Shown: positions 36,822-48,363, counted from the stretch's first letter. The stretch: 64,000 nt of DNA from Agrypnia vestita (GCA_016648135.1 JADDOH010004028.1:1-64000), one strand, 5' to 3'. The notes: a model not told the origin generated them from the sequence alone. Numbers and translations: made by a program.

Positions 36822-37905
36822 AGTATCTGATCGTGCCAGGTCTTTCGCGGATGCCCTCTATTCCTGTTGCCTTCAACACTCGCCTCATATATTTTCTTAA
36901 CCATCCTTTCCTCGTTCATACGTTCCGCGTGAATAAACCATCTTAGCACTCCTTTCTTTATTCTGTCTAGCACACTACAGCCAGCATTGCATTCACATTT
37001 AATTTGTTCATTCCTTACTCTATCAACCAAAGATTTTCCACATAAGCATCTTAGTGACCGCATTCAGTCTACTTTCATTCCTCTTTTGCCAATTCCAGGC
37101 TTCACTTCTATACATCAGGGTTGGCACTAGAATGCCATTATGTACTGCTAGTCTTACTTCCTTTGACAGATTCTTATTGCATTTAGAGCACCATTAACTT
37201 TGTTTCCCGCAGTCACTCTCCTTTCGATATCATTCTCAGCCTTGCCATCTCTACTAAACATACTTCCCAAATACACAAACTCGTTCTGAGCATTCATTGT
37301 TTACAATTACATCACACTTTCGTCTCTCTTGAATACCACCACTTTCGATTTGCTGACATTCATCAGAAGTTCACTCTGCATGCATACATCGGACATCCTG
37401 GAAACCAGGCACTGTAGATCAGCTTCACTGTTAGCCACTAATACTGCATCATCTGCGTACAGTAGGTAGGATATGGTGAGTCCGTCCATTTTCGCTCCAA
37501 CTTCTAGTTCTTTCATACAATTATCCATATATGGATTAAAAAGCCATGGTGACATTACACATCCCCGTTTGACACCTTTTGTAATATCAAACCATGATGT
37601 GAATGCCCCATTAATTCTCACGCAAGCACTACTTCCTTCGTACAGGGATGCAATTGCCTGTATGAGTTTACTCTTTACCCCGTATTCCTTCCATAACTTT
37701 CGTCTTATCACTCATATACTTTTTGGAGATCCACAAAGGCGCAAAAAAGTTTCCGCCTCTGATGCAGTGAGAAAATCTGGTCCAAGTATCCTCTTCCACT
37801 CATGAACGCTCCTTGTACATCCCACACTTTTTCTTTCGTTGTCAACCTCACTCTTTCTATCAAAATTCTCGCATACAGTTTGCCAACAGAGCTCAATAGG
37901 CTTTA
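36822..37905 (-). pseudogene. Non-LTR retrotransposon pol remnant (reverse transcriptase), TTAG-tail family
   Basis: This is the longest retrotransposon remnant in the window. Read from 37905 down it gives SSVGKLYARILIERVR, then QGAFMSGRGYLDQIF and FCAFVDLQKVYE (RT regions up to the first catalytic Asp). After a frame change come VKRGCVMSPWLFN (region B) and LLYADDAVLVAN with the YADD box (region C). After more frame breaks, 36825-37063 encodes RVRNEQIKCECNAGCSVLDR, VLRWFIHAERMNEER and HPRKTWHDQI, the C-terminal block shared with the short copies. The endonuclease domain at the 5' side and the 3' UTR plus TTAG tail are missing. Frameshifts make it inactive. The family is probably RTE-like or a related clade, placed by motif style and tail only. 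Confidence 0.85.
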
Positions 37906-39313
37906 TTTTATTGGGTAATCAAAAAAGTGTCATTTTAATATAATGAAGTAAGTTCACTAATGTCAATATACAGTTGACTGCCGATAATCCGGAAGGAATT
38001 TTGAGTCATTAAAAAATATTTTTTAAAGCGGATATGTTCAACTATATATGTATGTCTATGTGTTCAACATTGTTCATAATGGTCAAAATGTTAAGTGACG
38101 AAAAGATTGGCTGTCCATTGTGCCTGAAAAGAGATGTCTCAAATCATTTCTTTTATGTTTGTTATATGGTTTATTTTAGTACCTTTCGGAACTTGTAGTC
38201 ATTTTCACTTCTTTACAAAATAATGCGTAACTCATGACGATGGCTTTGCCTGCCAACTGCCAGGGAAAGGAGAAGTACCTACATATTATTTTAAAGTACA
38301 TGCAGATAAAATTTAATGCGTAGAAATATTATACACATAAAATATTATCTACTGGTCACTTTTAAAAATAATGTATTTAATGATATTTATACACGTTTAG
38401 TAATTTATAATATACATGGGTTTTAAAATTGTCTGTAAATCTCGCCACATACATACACTTTTTTGGTACTGGTCAATCTAGCTGTCATTGCACAACTGTG
38501 CATGCGCGGTATATTTCAAACACTGGACGAGATACGGAAATATTTACGTTTTATCTTTATCGCTTTAAAAAGCTACATTTAGTTTGAAAAATGTTATACT
38601 CCAGTTTGAATCAAGCCACAGACTTTATATGTATTATACAAACGCGTGCAGTACATAGTGTCTATGATATATTTGGTTAGCAGTCATATTCATGTCTTTC
38701 AGGTTACATCGCATTCCGAATGTCGTTTTTCGGACATTTTGTGACACATATATGATAACATATTTATCTTTACTTTATATTTGAGGACACAGCATAAAGA
38801 ACAAATATGTTATTATAGGAAAGTTGTTGCAAAATTAGTATATTGATTTTGTGCAACTTTCCATCATTATATTACAAATTAATTGTATTTGATAGATCTT
38901 TCTTTAAAATTAGTGCTAGAATATCTTTTTTAAAATGTGACTATTTTGTTTTGAGATATACGTAAAAAAAAATTGATGGGCCGGCCATTGGCATCTACCA
39001 TCGGCGATAGCCGATTGTAGACATCAATGGATTACCAGCTGCGAAGCAGCCACCATAGCCGACCACACTGTAAGCAGCAAATAAATAGCAAAAACCATGC
39101 AGCGGCAGCTGCTTAGACAGTGCTCTATAACAATCCCATACAACTAATTTCAATGTCATGATTTATTTATCCTTGGTCCTCCACGAAGGCAGCTAAATAT
39201 TTTTGTCTTCTAGATATACAAATAAAAAAAATGATACTTTTAGATTTTATTAGTTTTAAAATATTTAAAACATTATCATAAAAACTAAAATCTAAATTCT
39301 TCTTGAAAATGCC
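37906..39313. other. Intergenic, 3' of MRPL19
   Basis: No gene recognised. A small imperfect inverted repeat (ATCTACCATCGGC with GCCGATTGTAGAC) lies near 38994-39025. Confidence 0.45.
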
Positions 39314-39319
39314 TTTATT
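39314..39319 (-). promoter_or_regulatory. Polyadenylation signal of MRPL19
   Basis: AATAAA on the minus strand begins about 24 bases after the MRPL19 stop codon, in the expected position for a short 3' UTR. Confidence 0.6.
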
Positions 39320-39342
39320 TTTAGAATAACACTTTAATATAT

Positions 39343-39472
39343 TTAACCAGTTTTTTTTGGCATGATAAATGTTCGTTTACGCGCCATTTTTCGCCTCATT
39401 ATTTCCAATTGATGCAGCTGTGAATAAACATCAGACCAAATCTCACTCTGCTCCTGTTCAGGAATGGTAGCT
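39343..39472 (-). CDS. MRPL19: MRPL19 exon 6 (C-terminus)
   Basis: Forty-three codons including the TAA stop. It begins ATIPEQEQSEIWSDVYSQL and ends in a basic tail (MRRKMARKRTFIMPKKTG). The acceptor CTTCACAG restores the frame from exon 5. Confidence 0.9.
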
Positions 39473-42400
39473 CTGTGAAGAAGTAAATAAAAGTGTTAAG
39501 TTGTGTGCTATTCTTAAATTAATTAATTCTTAAATAATATTATATTAATTAATACGTAGGACATGTTTACAGTAATACAGTAGAACCTCCTTAATTTAAG
39601 GAACCCAAAAAAAACATTTCGAATTATGCGGAACCTTGCTAATTTGAAATACAAAGGAAAAAAAATAGAAATCACAATGCGATTGTGAAATTTGCTAAAA
39701 GTCTTAAAACACATGCCAAAAGCTGTAAGACGATCGTCTTGCAAAGTGAGCAAATTTCCATTTTTTTTCTCATATCTTCTCTTGCCTTTTTTATCACATT
39801 TTTGTGTGGAAAGATATCATATTAAAATTTATTAAACAGGTTTCATATATTTTAAATACGGATATATCTTATTAAAATGACATTAACTAAATTAATTAAT
39901 CATTTAATAAATAACCAAACCCACAATACTTAAAAAATGAAGAAAATTGCCCCACTTTATGGTCCCTTTATGACTTAATTATGAGATGTCTTTTTTTTTC
40001 AATCATATTACAATGTTAACGATTATTAACCGCTAGTTCTTATTTTAATAATGGAATAATAAATCCTACGTTGAACTCTAAAGTTGGAAAACATGTATCT
40101 CAATTTTAATGAAAAGCAATATTACATGCTACACAAACAATATATTTTGGTCCTACAAAAAATTCAAAAAAATCATTTTGGTACCTGTCAGAATCAAAGG
40201 CTAATTTAAAGTAAGGATATATGCATGTTATATTGTATTGATAGCGACTTCAAATTATTGACAAGTTAGAATACCTCTTTTCTTTTAGACATGGTCACCG
40301 AGAATTAAAAAATTCTTAAAACAGCCCCTCCCCCCACAGCGGGGCGTTCACTTGCATAACCCGAAAAGTCACAGAAGAATATTAAAAAATCAAGCAGAAA
40401 TATGGATCACTATGTGCTACCAAAACGTACAATTGAGGATATTAAAAAAAAAATAGTATAAATAATTTTATAAAATAAATAATAAATTAATAGTCAGGCA
40501 TACACAATTTATATTTACAATTTGATGTGATATGCCAAGTGACGAAATGCAAGAAAATAATAATTTCAATAAAAATACCATTGACGAGCATTACTGGCCT
40601 GTTTGCGAGTGAAAGATTGGAATTTTATAATTCTAATGATTTTTGATATTTTTAAAATTTCAAAATGTCATAAAATTGTAAATTTTTTTACCACCTCAGT
40701 TGATTCGCTACCTGGTAAATGTGACCCCGGATGATCGAGAGTCTACTTACTGCACATATGTGAAATGATCAAAGACGAGTAATCAGTTGGTGTTACCTGT
40801 ATTGCTTCATGAGGTCATATTTTTCCCAAGGCTTTGCATGTTTCTTGATCCTGACAAAGTCCTTAGCTTTCAAGTGCTCCTCAATTCCAATGACACCCTT
40901 TAACTCTTGACGTTCATATCTCTCCAGCCAAGGTCTGGGCTTTAATCTGACCTGTGAAATAATAAAAAAAAAGTATTACATATTTATAAGTATATAATTT
41001 GAATACAAACTTCTTGAATGTTTTTATTTATTGAGAGATAAAATAATCAGTTCTACACATTTAATATGTATTAGATTAGAATAGAAAAATACGACATAGA
41101 GGCATAATTTTCTTTAGTGCTTCGCCAATATATACTGGGCTTTTCAAAAATATAAATAAACAATTATTATTTCCAGTGCTAGCTTTGCTTGCTACCTCCA
41201 TCTTTTTCAGACTTCATTAAATAATTACTTCTTTATTTGTGAAATCATCAAAATCATTTTAAGTAACCTGTAAATATGCTGTAGCATTAAAAATTTCATT
41301 ACTTTTACTTTTGCATTGTTTTGATAAGCCTTTTTGCAGTACATTCAATACAAATTTATTTTTTCCATTTTTTTTAGAATTCACTACAGTGCCAAAGCAG
41401 TTTGGAGACAAATTAGAATATTTTTTTCCTGTTCCTTTTATGTATGATAAATCAGCTATTAGTGGCTGACGTAAGCCTGCAGTCATGATGGCCATGTGAC
41501 ATCTCATAATTAATTTGAGAAGAATGACAATTATATGCTTATCTTTTTCTATTTTTCACTGTTAATATAAAAATTAAAGGAACTGGTGAACATTACATCG
41601 TGTAAAGTGATCAATCAAGCCAGCTGTACGATAGGTCGTAAACACCCAATAGACTTCCATAGTTACTTTCCCATATAAATGGCTTTGTCTCTATGAGACA
41701 TCTATATATATATTTTGATTAATATGTATATTTATTAATTTTCAGTATAGTTTTTGTTGCCTGCGCTTGTATGGGCTTTGTTGTAACCAGAGATTTTATA
41801 GAAGTTCAATATAGCTGAGTTAACACATACTCTGAATGTGTTTTTATTTCTCTCTCATGTAAAGGAAATCAGTCGGTCAATTAAGGCATCCAACTGAATT
41901 TGTACCTGTAATTTGTTGACCGGGACCTCTGCACCTTCGGGAAGAATTTCTGGCTCCATGTCCACGTTGAAGGTGCTGTATTCTGCAGGCGCGTCCCGCA
42001 AGTAGTATAATTTGTCATCCAGTCGCTTCTCTAGCCGGAGAACTTGGATCTGCTGAATCGTCGGGTCATACATCATATAGCGAATCTTTAAGAATGGAAA
42101 AAGCTTTGTTAATAAATCAAAATGGAATCAAAGCAATTCTGATGAACTTAACCAATAACTCAATACAATTTATCGCAACCAGTAAATCGGGGCAGCCACG
42201 TAATTGTGAAAATTTTAATGAATCGAACAAAATCCAGGGAAATAATAGCAATTAATTTTGCTTACTTGGGGCACCTCACACGGCACAAATGTAGAATATG
42301 GGGTCCAATTCTGAACTTTTAAAGGGCATGTGTCCCCTGTAAAGTTGAATGCACTGATTGCAAAAATGAATCAAATTGATTGGGTCACGAGTATTAAAAA

Positions 42401-45400
42401 TTTGAAAACATTTTAAAGTTTCGAGTTTTCACAATACATTTTGACATTTGAATCATTTGTCTAAGGATAAGACGTAAACTATAGAGTAGAGAAAAATATT
42501 GTAAAATAACTCAAGGCACCTAATTCTATTTAACCTAACCCAAAAATATGTGGTTTTTGTGAAAATTTGGTAAGTTAACCTATTGGACAATTTAATCCTA
42601 ATAGAATTAAAATACATAATTACGAATATCTCGTAAGTAGCTGTTTTCACTATGTTTCTCTCTCATGTTTACTTTAGTCATTGGTGTTATCCATGGATAA
42701 AATGTCTGAAATGTCAAAATGTAGGGTGAAAAATAATAAATTTGAATGTGTAATAATTTTTTTGACATTTGTTAGGGTGATTTCGCCAGTGTTCCGGCCA
42801 CCTTCAGTAGTCGGCCACCAATTACTTCAACTTGAATAAACTTGACACTCGCAATATAATTCAAGGCTAAATCCAAGATAATGGTCCCATTGCACATACA
42901 ACGAAAATGATTATTTCACTATATTATTGAATGTGCTAATAACAAAATGAAAGATAATTTACATTTAAAAAGTAAGTATTAAATAAGATATTACACTTTA
43001 AAGTTTCGAAAAATGCACTGCATATTTTGACATTTCATAGGCAATATGAGGTTAGGTTAGGTTATTAGGTTTGGTTTGTTTAGGTTATTAGGTTTGGTTA
43101 GGTTAGGTTATTAGGTTTGGTTTGTTTAATTTAGATTACGATTATTTTACTTAGATTAAATTAACAGGACATTAAATTATATAGTGAAATACTTAGTTTC
43201 ATTGTATGAACAACGGGACCATATTCTTGGATTATTCCATAATTCAATAATATTTTTGAATGCTAAGAAGTCGGCCACTATTCCGTGAAAGAAACACAAA
43301 ACTGCACCATCTTGCATTTATTTTAGGTATCATTTAAGTAGTCACAAAAAAATGCCGGTGGTTATGAGCTATCAATTTTGATTCTGGTTTTTCGGAAACA
43401 TCGTTAAGAAAATTTTCAAACTTTAAGTAGACGTTGAATTAATTTGTTTGCACTGTATAAGTAGCAGTTATCGGCAAAAACATATTTTTATGTTGAAACT
43501 CGTGCGGCCGGTTACTGGGACAATTTTTTCTACAAAATCCAGTGGTCAGCCAGGGCGGCCGACTACTGGCGGCGTATATTGCTTTTATTTTTCTCTCACG
43601 CTGTTAATGATACAAAATTCACTAAGATTTTACGTGTTATTTTAGTGAAAATAGCACTACTATCTAATAGCCAGTGGTCGGCCGCTAGTTACCACACACT
43701 GATAATATGTTTTTTTTAACTTAGAAGTGTGAGGCCGACAACTGGTTGACATGTTAAAATTGATGTATCATTGGTCGGCCATGCAGCGTCTTAGGACGGT
43801 TTTGGTAGATGAAATTTATCTTTTATCATCCTAATGTTAACTAAATACAGAAATTATTAATTTTGTATCAATGGTGACTAAAACTAAAATACGTTTTTCA
43901 TCAGTATACTGATGAGAGACTTCAAAAGCCCTTTAAGCAGTAAGAGAAGGGAAAAAGTACAATAATAAAATAAAAATACAATAAATAAAATAAAAAATTG
44001 ATGTTCCTAGTGCAAAACTGCAGGACCGCATCAAGGGATGGGGTATTGGAAAAAACATGTCAAATGGAACCAAATCACCTTATATCGTTATCTGACGAAA
44101 ACAAAATTGCTGAATCTTTAATAATCTTGTAATAAAAATGTCATTTCCCTCTAAAAAAACAAGAACTCCGAAAAACTCACATGAAACGTGTTTCAATGGC
44201 AAATTTCACATTAATAAGAAGTATTATATCATATTACATATACTATTATAGTTTATATATTGTATACATAATACATATTATAGTATACATATATCGAAAG
44301 CAATTGATTCATCGCATATAATAAGGTTAGTGTGGATATTACATACAATTGTATGTAAAAAAATGTTAGAAGAAAAATGGTTGATTACAGTAAAACCCTG
44401 TTAATTCGAAACCCGATAATTCGAAATTCGCAATAAATAGAAATTCGAAATATTTTTTAGCCCCTTGCGCCGCAAATCAATACATTTTAGTTCGCTAATT
44501 CGAATTTTTTTTGAAATTGTATTACGAATTTTCCCAAAATTAATGCCTTTTTCATGAGTTTTACGATTCTTGGCGTATTTCACAATCAATTCACGGTACT
44601 TTAGAAAATGCCCCTTTTCTATACGATCCCTAAAATTGGGGAATCCTGTGTATGCTTTCTTCAGTTGGCTGCCTTGATATGCGCGGATAGTCTAGTTTGC
44701 GACATTTGCGCTAATCCTCATACCTAAATGCGTTTTAATTTTTTTTTCATGTTTTTAAATTTGTCTTTAGTTCGATTTTTTTCTAATCACTGTGTTTGTG
44801 TTATTAAAATATTACATTTTCTTTGTAAAATGGTTTTAGTGACTTATCTTATTGATTCACATATTTATTTATTTCTAGTAACCGTTCATTGTTGGTTTGA
44901 GCCAGAAAAAATGAGGAATCAAAAGGTAAACTCGTTTGAAGATTGAAGAAGTGTTCCATAAATTCAAGTATAATAAACATTTTTGCTTATGACCACCTAT
45001 CCATCGAAAAAAAAAGGTTTTTTCGCAAGTGAGTACAGCAAATATGTCAAAATGCCGCGATCTTTGCATTATCATAATAAATATTGCGTTTTCAAAGTGA
45101 TTTATTTAAATATAAACATAAATTTAACAAAATTAACGGTTTTTTAAGAGTTTTATGATATTTTGAGAATTTTACAATTGCACTGCGATTTTTTTCCCCC
45201 TAAAATTTCGAATTAAAGGGGGCCCCTATAATTCGAAATTTATTTTTTGGGTCCCTTGAATTTTGAATTATCGAGGTTTTACTGTAATATTTTTTTTATA
45301 CTATACATATTATTGTAATAATATTTATGTTTTTTAAATTCTAGACTGAAAATAATCTGAATTGAGTCACTACATAAGTATTGTAACGTTTCAGATGGAA

Positions 45401-47224
45401 GTCAAATTAATGATCATATATGTGCGAATGCGACATAATTTTGAAGAAAAAATGGTTGTTTAAGGCTAAACATCCGTTTTGCAAAGTGTCAAATGTGTCA
45501 AATTGCGTCGATAGATCATGCTATTTCAAGATGTGAGAGAGATGCCGTCTGAACTTAATGTCAGATAAACATTGCACTGTTCGTCACTAGAAGGTGAAGG
45601 TTTTGAAAGGAAGAGATGATCACATATTTATCACTTTCTTTCAAAACCTTACTCAAACACCCAGGCGTCGCCGCAGCACTATTTGTGTCAAAATGTTGAC
45701 TTATTTTAATTTTTAACAAATGCTCCTGTATTATTTTCGGTAAAGAATTTAAGAAACACAATAATAATTCTGCACTCCTTTTTAAATCATAATGCATATC
45801 ATAATATGACGATCACAAAATAATTACGCCCATGTGCATGAGCTGCTCGCAGACTAGTCTTTCATTAAAATCCCGAATTGTATATGGAAAGGCCCGAGGC
45901 ATCCCGAGGATCACGGATTGGCTGCTACGTGTGTCAAAATGTTTATTATTTTAGCTTTTGACAAATGTTTACATTTTATTTAAGTCGAATTCTTACTTTT
46001 AATATAAAATTTAAAAAGCATTAAAAAGGTGATGTTTATAGCTCTAAATTTGTGGTTGGACATAATTATTAATAAAATAACTTAGTATTGACCACTTGGG
46101 AGTAAGTCTACGTCTACCGGTTTTCAAAATACTTAAGGTGTAGATTTTTTGGAAACTTTGTGCAGCATGTGATTCTAAATCACTTTTCCATGAGACCATT
46201 TGATAAATTTTTACATGGTCACGAAATAAATATATGCCAAAAACTTAAATGGAATAATTCATTACAATCATTACCTCAATTCCTTGATGATCAATTACAT
46301 TCCTAAGAGTAAACTCAGCTCTCAGTCCACAACCCACTCTTTTAATACAAATACCAACAAACTTGCTTGTTTTTCCTTGGGAGTGAGGATCAGAGGATAC
46401 CACCGAAAGAATGGAACCTACGAATACACAAATTTAATAATATTATTACAAAACTTCTTGACAGAATAGTTGTTTATGTTTTCATAAAGTAATCTTTCAT
46501 TATTGGATACTGTCCATAAAATATACGTAAACAAATTTAATTATCTATATTGAGAACTATAGTACTTCTGATAACTGTCACAACTTGCACAAACAGGAAG
46601 ACAAATAAAGCAGCATCTGCACGAATCGATGCTAATGCAAATGCCAAGGTGTCTATTTTAGGAAGTTCTTATGTCGCAAGGCAAACGGAATCAAACAAAG
46701 CTTGGTTTAGATGTTAGTGCTAGTTTTGTGTTAAAAATAATGTAAACTTTGTACATCGTACGCTAAAACCTACAACGTAAAAAAGAAACCGTAAACTATA
46801 TTACTAGATACACACCAACGTAAAATTCAGGTAAATCAATGTTTGTTCTCCTGTCCATCATATCAATACGTTCCAACTTTTCTCTAATATAATTTCTGCG
46901 TTTCACATCAGGGTCTGGTAAAAATTCTGGATAAATAAATCGGAATTCCAAAGGAGCATTTGATTTCCTCGTTTTAGATAAATCTTTTGATGTTTTTTCC
47001 AGGGCGCTCGAGTCCGGTTGGGGATTTGGTAGAGAAGAAAAACATCTACATTCAATGAAACCTAAAATATGAAATAAATGCGTAGAATGTATAATGAATT
47101 AATAAATAAATAACAGAAGGAACATAACCTCAAAACATTTTTCAAGTTTACCAAAAATATTCTTGTGTGCGAAAAGAAAATTCCTATTCAACATCCCCAG
47201 AAACCGACCTACAGTAATAGCCAT
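39343..47224 (-). CDS. MRPL19: Mitochondrial ribosomal protein L19 (bL19m), six exons
   Basis: This gene encodes the large-subunit mitoribosomal protein bL19m, a structural component of the mitochondrial ribosome. Coding exons on the minus strand are 47224-47152, 47061-46816, 46417-46275, 42085-41906, 40951-40797 and 39472-39343. All have GT-AG borders and matching phases (1,1,0,0,2), giving 309 codons including the stop, close to the roughly 290 residues of the human protein. The first 25 residues are basic, hydrophobic and Asn/Phe-rich with no acidic residue, fitting a mitochondrial targeting peptide. The L19 core is seen as LPEFYVGSIL, FVGICIKR, FTLRNVIDHQGIE and RLEKRLDDKLYYLRDAP, followed by KPRPWLERYER. 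The start ATG has a good context (AATAATGG). The 4.2-kb third intron is swollen by repeats. I know of no paralogue that would fit better, so this is a confident call. Confidence 0.95.
39578..39690. mobile_element. Pogo-like end fragment in MRPL19 intron 5
   Basis: CAGTAGAACCTCCTTAATTT followed by GGAACCC, an A-run and TTTCGAATTA matches the termini of the pogo-like element at 44388-45284. Only one end is recognisable. Confidence 0.55.
39691..40796. other. MRPL19 intron 5 remainder
   Basis: AT-rich intronic sequence. No other feature is recognised. Confidence 0.5.
40797..40951 (-). CDS. MRPL19: MRPL19 exon 5
   Basis: Encodes VRLKPRPWLERYERQ, then GVIGIEEHLKAKDF and KPWEKYDLMKQYR. The acceptor is TTCACAG and the donor CAG|GTAACA, in phase 2. 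Confidence 0.93.
40952..41905. other. MRPL19 intron 4
   Basis: No element is recognised. It contains an 82-codon minus-strand frame (41259-41507) that I could not relate to MRPL19 or to a transposon. Confidence 0.45.
41906..42085 (-). CDS. MRPL19: MRPL19 exon 4
   Basis: Sixty whole codons from IRYMMYDPTIQQIQV through RLEKRLDDKLYYLRDAPAEY to VPVNKLQ. The start Met of the longer local frame is internal to this exon; reading continues upstream to the AAAG acceptor. Confidence 0.95.
42771..43800. mobile_element. Probable non-autonomous element with repeated CCAGTNGTCGGCCAC sites
   Basis: It lies in MRPL19 intron 3. About nine copies of a 15-base motif close to CCAGTNGTCGGCCAC occur, in both orientations, near 42786, 42806, 43268, 43504, 43541, 43554, 43671, 43731 and 43769. 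Inside lies an inverted pair (42850-42937 against 43160-43260) sharing GATAATGGTCCCATTG-like text and TATTTCACTATAT. Repeated subterminal sites suggest transposase binding sites, but no transposase is encoded and the outer borders are uncertain. Confidence 0.55.
43045..43135. repeat. Interstitial TTAGG-like telomeric repeat
   Basis: Degenerate GGTTAGGTTAGGTTATTAGG units alternate with TTTGGTTTG. This resembles the insect telomere unit TTAGG, here inside the palindromic part of the motif-rich element. Confidence 0.6.
43801..44387. other. MRPL19 intron 3, no element recognised
   Basis: AT-rich sequence with short palindromic TATACATAATACATATTA-like text near 44220-44290. Confidence 0.4.
44388..45284. 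mobile_element. Pogo-like non-autonomous transposon (897 bp)
   Basis: The ends are CAGTAAAACCCTGTTAATTC and the inverse of CAGTAAAACCTCGATAATTC, each flanked by TA (44386-44387 and 45285-45286). This is the TA duplication and CAGT..ACTG terminus of the pogo/Tigger branch of Tc1/mariner. Further AATTCGAAAT repeats follow inside both ends. The interior has only short frames and no recognisable DDE transposase, so it would depend on an outside enzyme. It sits in MRPL19 intron 3. Fragments of the same ends occur at 14672 and 39578. Confidence 0.8.
45461..46140 (+). repeat. TTAA-element plus hairpin family, short copy
   Basis: It begins TTTAAGGCTAAACATC, then GTCAAATTGCGTCGATAGATC and AATAATTCTGCACTCCTTTT, matching 58461-59000. 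It then jumps to TTTGTGGTTGGACATAATTA and GTCTACGTCTACCGGTTTT, matching 59940-60020. Relative to the copy at 58461-60160 it lacks about 0.9 kb inside and the second hairpin arm. Confidence 0.65.
46275..46417 (-). CDS. MRPL19: MRPL19 exon 3 (L19 fold core)
   Basis: Encodes GSILSVVSSDPHSQGK, FVGICIKRVGCGLRAEF and TLRNVIDHQGIE, the most conserved part of the L19 family. The acceptor TCGTAG and donor GAG|GTAATG keep phase with exons 2 and 4. Confidence 0.95.
46816..47061 (-). CDS. MRPL19: MRPL19 exon 2
   Basis: The acceptor TTTTAG precedes GTTTCATTGAA. The exon encodes a Ser-rich linker, then FRFIYPEFLPDPDVKRR and MMDRRTNIDLPEFYV, typical of the L19m N-terminal extension. The donor is G|GTGTGT in phase 1. 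Confidence 0.92.
47152..47224 (-). CDS. MRPL19: MRPL19 exon 1 (targeting peptide)
   Basis: Twenty-four codons plus one base, beginning MAITVGRFLGMLNRNFLF. The donor is G|GTAAAC in phase 1. It carries the presumed mitochondrial import signal. Confidence 0.88.
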
Positions 47225-47689
47225 TATTATATCACACTTGTATAGAAAATTACAAGCGATTACTATTTAAATCAAATTTAAGATCGCTGATAAATTACAC
47301 AGCGAACCAAAGCAAAACTACACTTCACATTTATGCCTCCATTTTTATTTGGATAATATCTAGTGTTGCCTTACAAAAATGAACCGATTACTGACATAAA
47401 TCATATTCTTTATTTTTTATATTTTGAAACAATAATACACAACTTTTAACCAAAAAAGACAGTGAAATATTAATATAATATTTTTTAATTATATTAGGAA
47501 GAATTTTTCATTACTTAGGTCACTGAATGCTGTTATTCAGCATCGATTTTGAATGACAAATAGTATAATAAAATTGGGAATGTTTAATATTTTGGCAGTG
47601 AATAGCAACATTATATTCGTATCTTTTGCAGATTGTGGTTTTTGGATTGACTCGGTTTCGGATTGACGTTCTGTAGATCTTGTTTTCTT

Positions 47690-47695
47690 TTTATT
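47690..47695 (-). promoter_or_regulatory. AATAAA after the 62-codon frame
   Basis: A minus-strand polyadenylation hexamer three bases past the TAA. In DNA this AT-rich it may be chance. Confidence 0.3.
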
Positions 47696-47698
47696 CGG

Positions 47699-47887
47699 TT
47701 AATGGCTGTGGTGATAATGCCCGCACTTGCCTTTTATTGATTCTATATCCGGGAAAAATATATGGGTCAAGGTAGAAATATTTTGGATCAGTATTTCTAG
47801 TAATTGTTGTGATGTTCGTGACGCATTAATGGCCGTAATATTTGTGGTTTTGTTGAGATCGTGATCAAGATCATCGCCATTAGCCAT
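47699..47887 (-). CDS. Possible small gene, 62 residues, unknown function
   Basis: I do not recognise this product. The ATG has a strong context (CACAATGG). The peptide starts acidic and polar (MANGDDLDHDLNKTT), continues with a likely amphipathic helix (SQQLLEILIQNISTLTHIFF) and ends in a Cys/His-rich tail (KCGHYHHSH). An AATAAA on the minus strand (47690-47695) follows the stop almost at once. Composition is less Phe/Tyr/Lys-skewed than chance frames around it, and it lies between two expressed genes. It shows no transmembrane segment or signal peptide. It could be a real single-exon gene, the last exon of a longer one, or chance. Confidence is low. Confidence 0.3.
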   Translation of the reverse strand: MANGDDLDHDLNKTTNITAINASRTSQQLLEILIQNISTLTHIFFPDIESIKGKCGHYHHSH

Positions 47888-48363
47888 TGTGGGTGACAGC
47901 CAAAAACGTGGTTTTGTTAATTGTACTCCAGACTTATCAGGTTATATGAACGATGCGATTCATCGAATGTTTCGTCAATTTTTATAAATTTGTGAACACT
48001 TAAAAATATTTGAAATGATCATTTATGTTATTTTTGGCGGGAACGCCGTAATTTGCGTAGCGCGTACAAGCTGTCACTTCCTTCAATGGTTCCGCTGATG
48101 GGTTTTAAATCGTGTCTTAATTTCAGAATTGAAATATTAATGTCACATTGCTGTTTAGTGAACACTTTCCCGATACATTCCCAAGATTACAAATAATTGA
48201 AATCCTATAAATCTTCTTCGTACTCATAATTGAAAACAAATATGGTGGACCTTACGAAAAAATATTAATAATTTTCGTGTTTTGATTTTCTTGATGCTTT
48301 CCTATTTTTTTGAGTTTTCATCTAGCTTCTAACCCAAGTTTTTTTTTCTAGGCTGACCAGAAA

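Larger units (their letters stand above)
47225..48351. promoter_or_regulatory. Divergent intergenic region of MRPL19 and the TTLL4-like gene
   Basis: The two coding starts face away from each other across about 1.1 kb. TTTTTGGCGGGAAC at 48031-48044 is a good match to an E2F site and sits in a locally GC-richer patch with GTAGCGCGTAC. The TTLL4-like 5' UTR exon must lie here or the transcript must start near 48300, but I cannot place its donor. A possible small gene lies on the minus strand at 47699-47887. Confidence 0.45.

Noticed and set aside
41259..41507. 82-codon frame in MRPL19 intron 4 as an extra exon
   Set aside because: Exons 4 and 5 join in phase and match the family without it, and it resembles no part of L19m.
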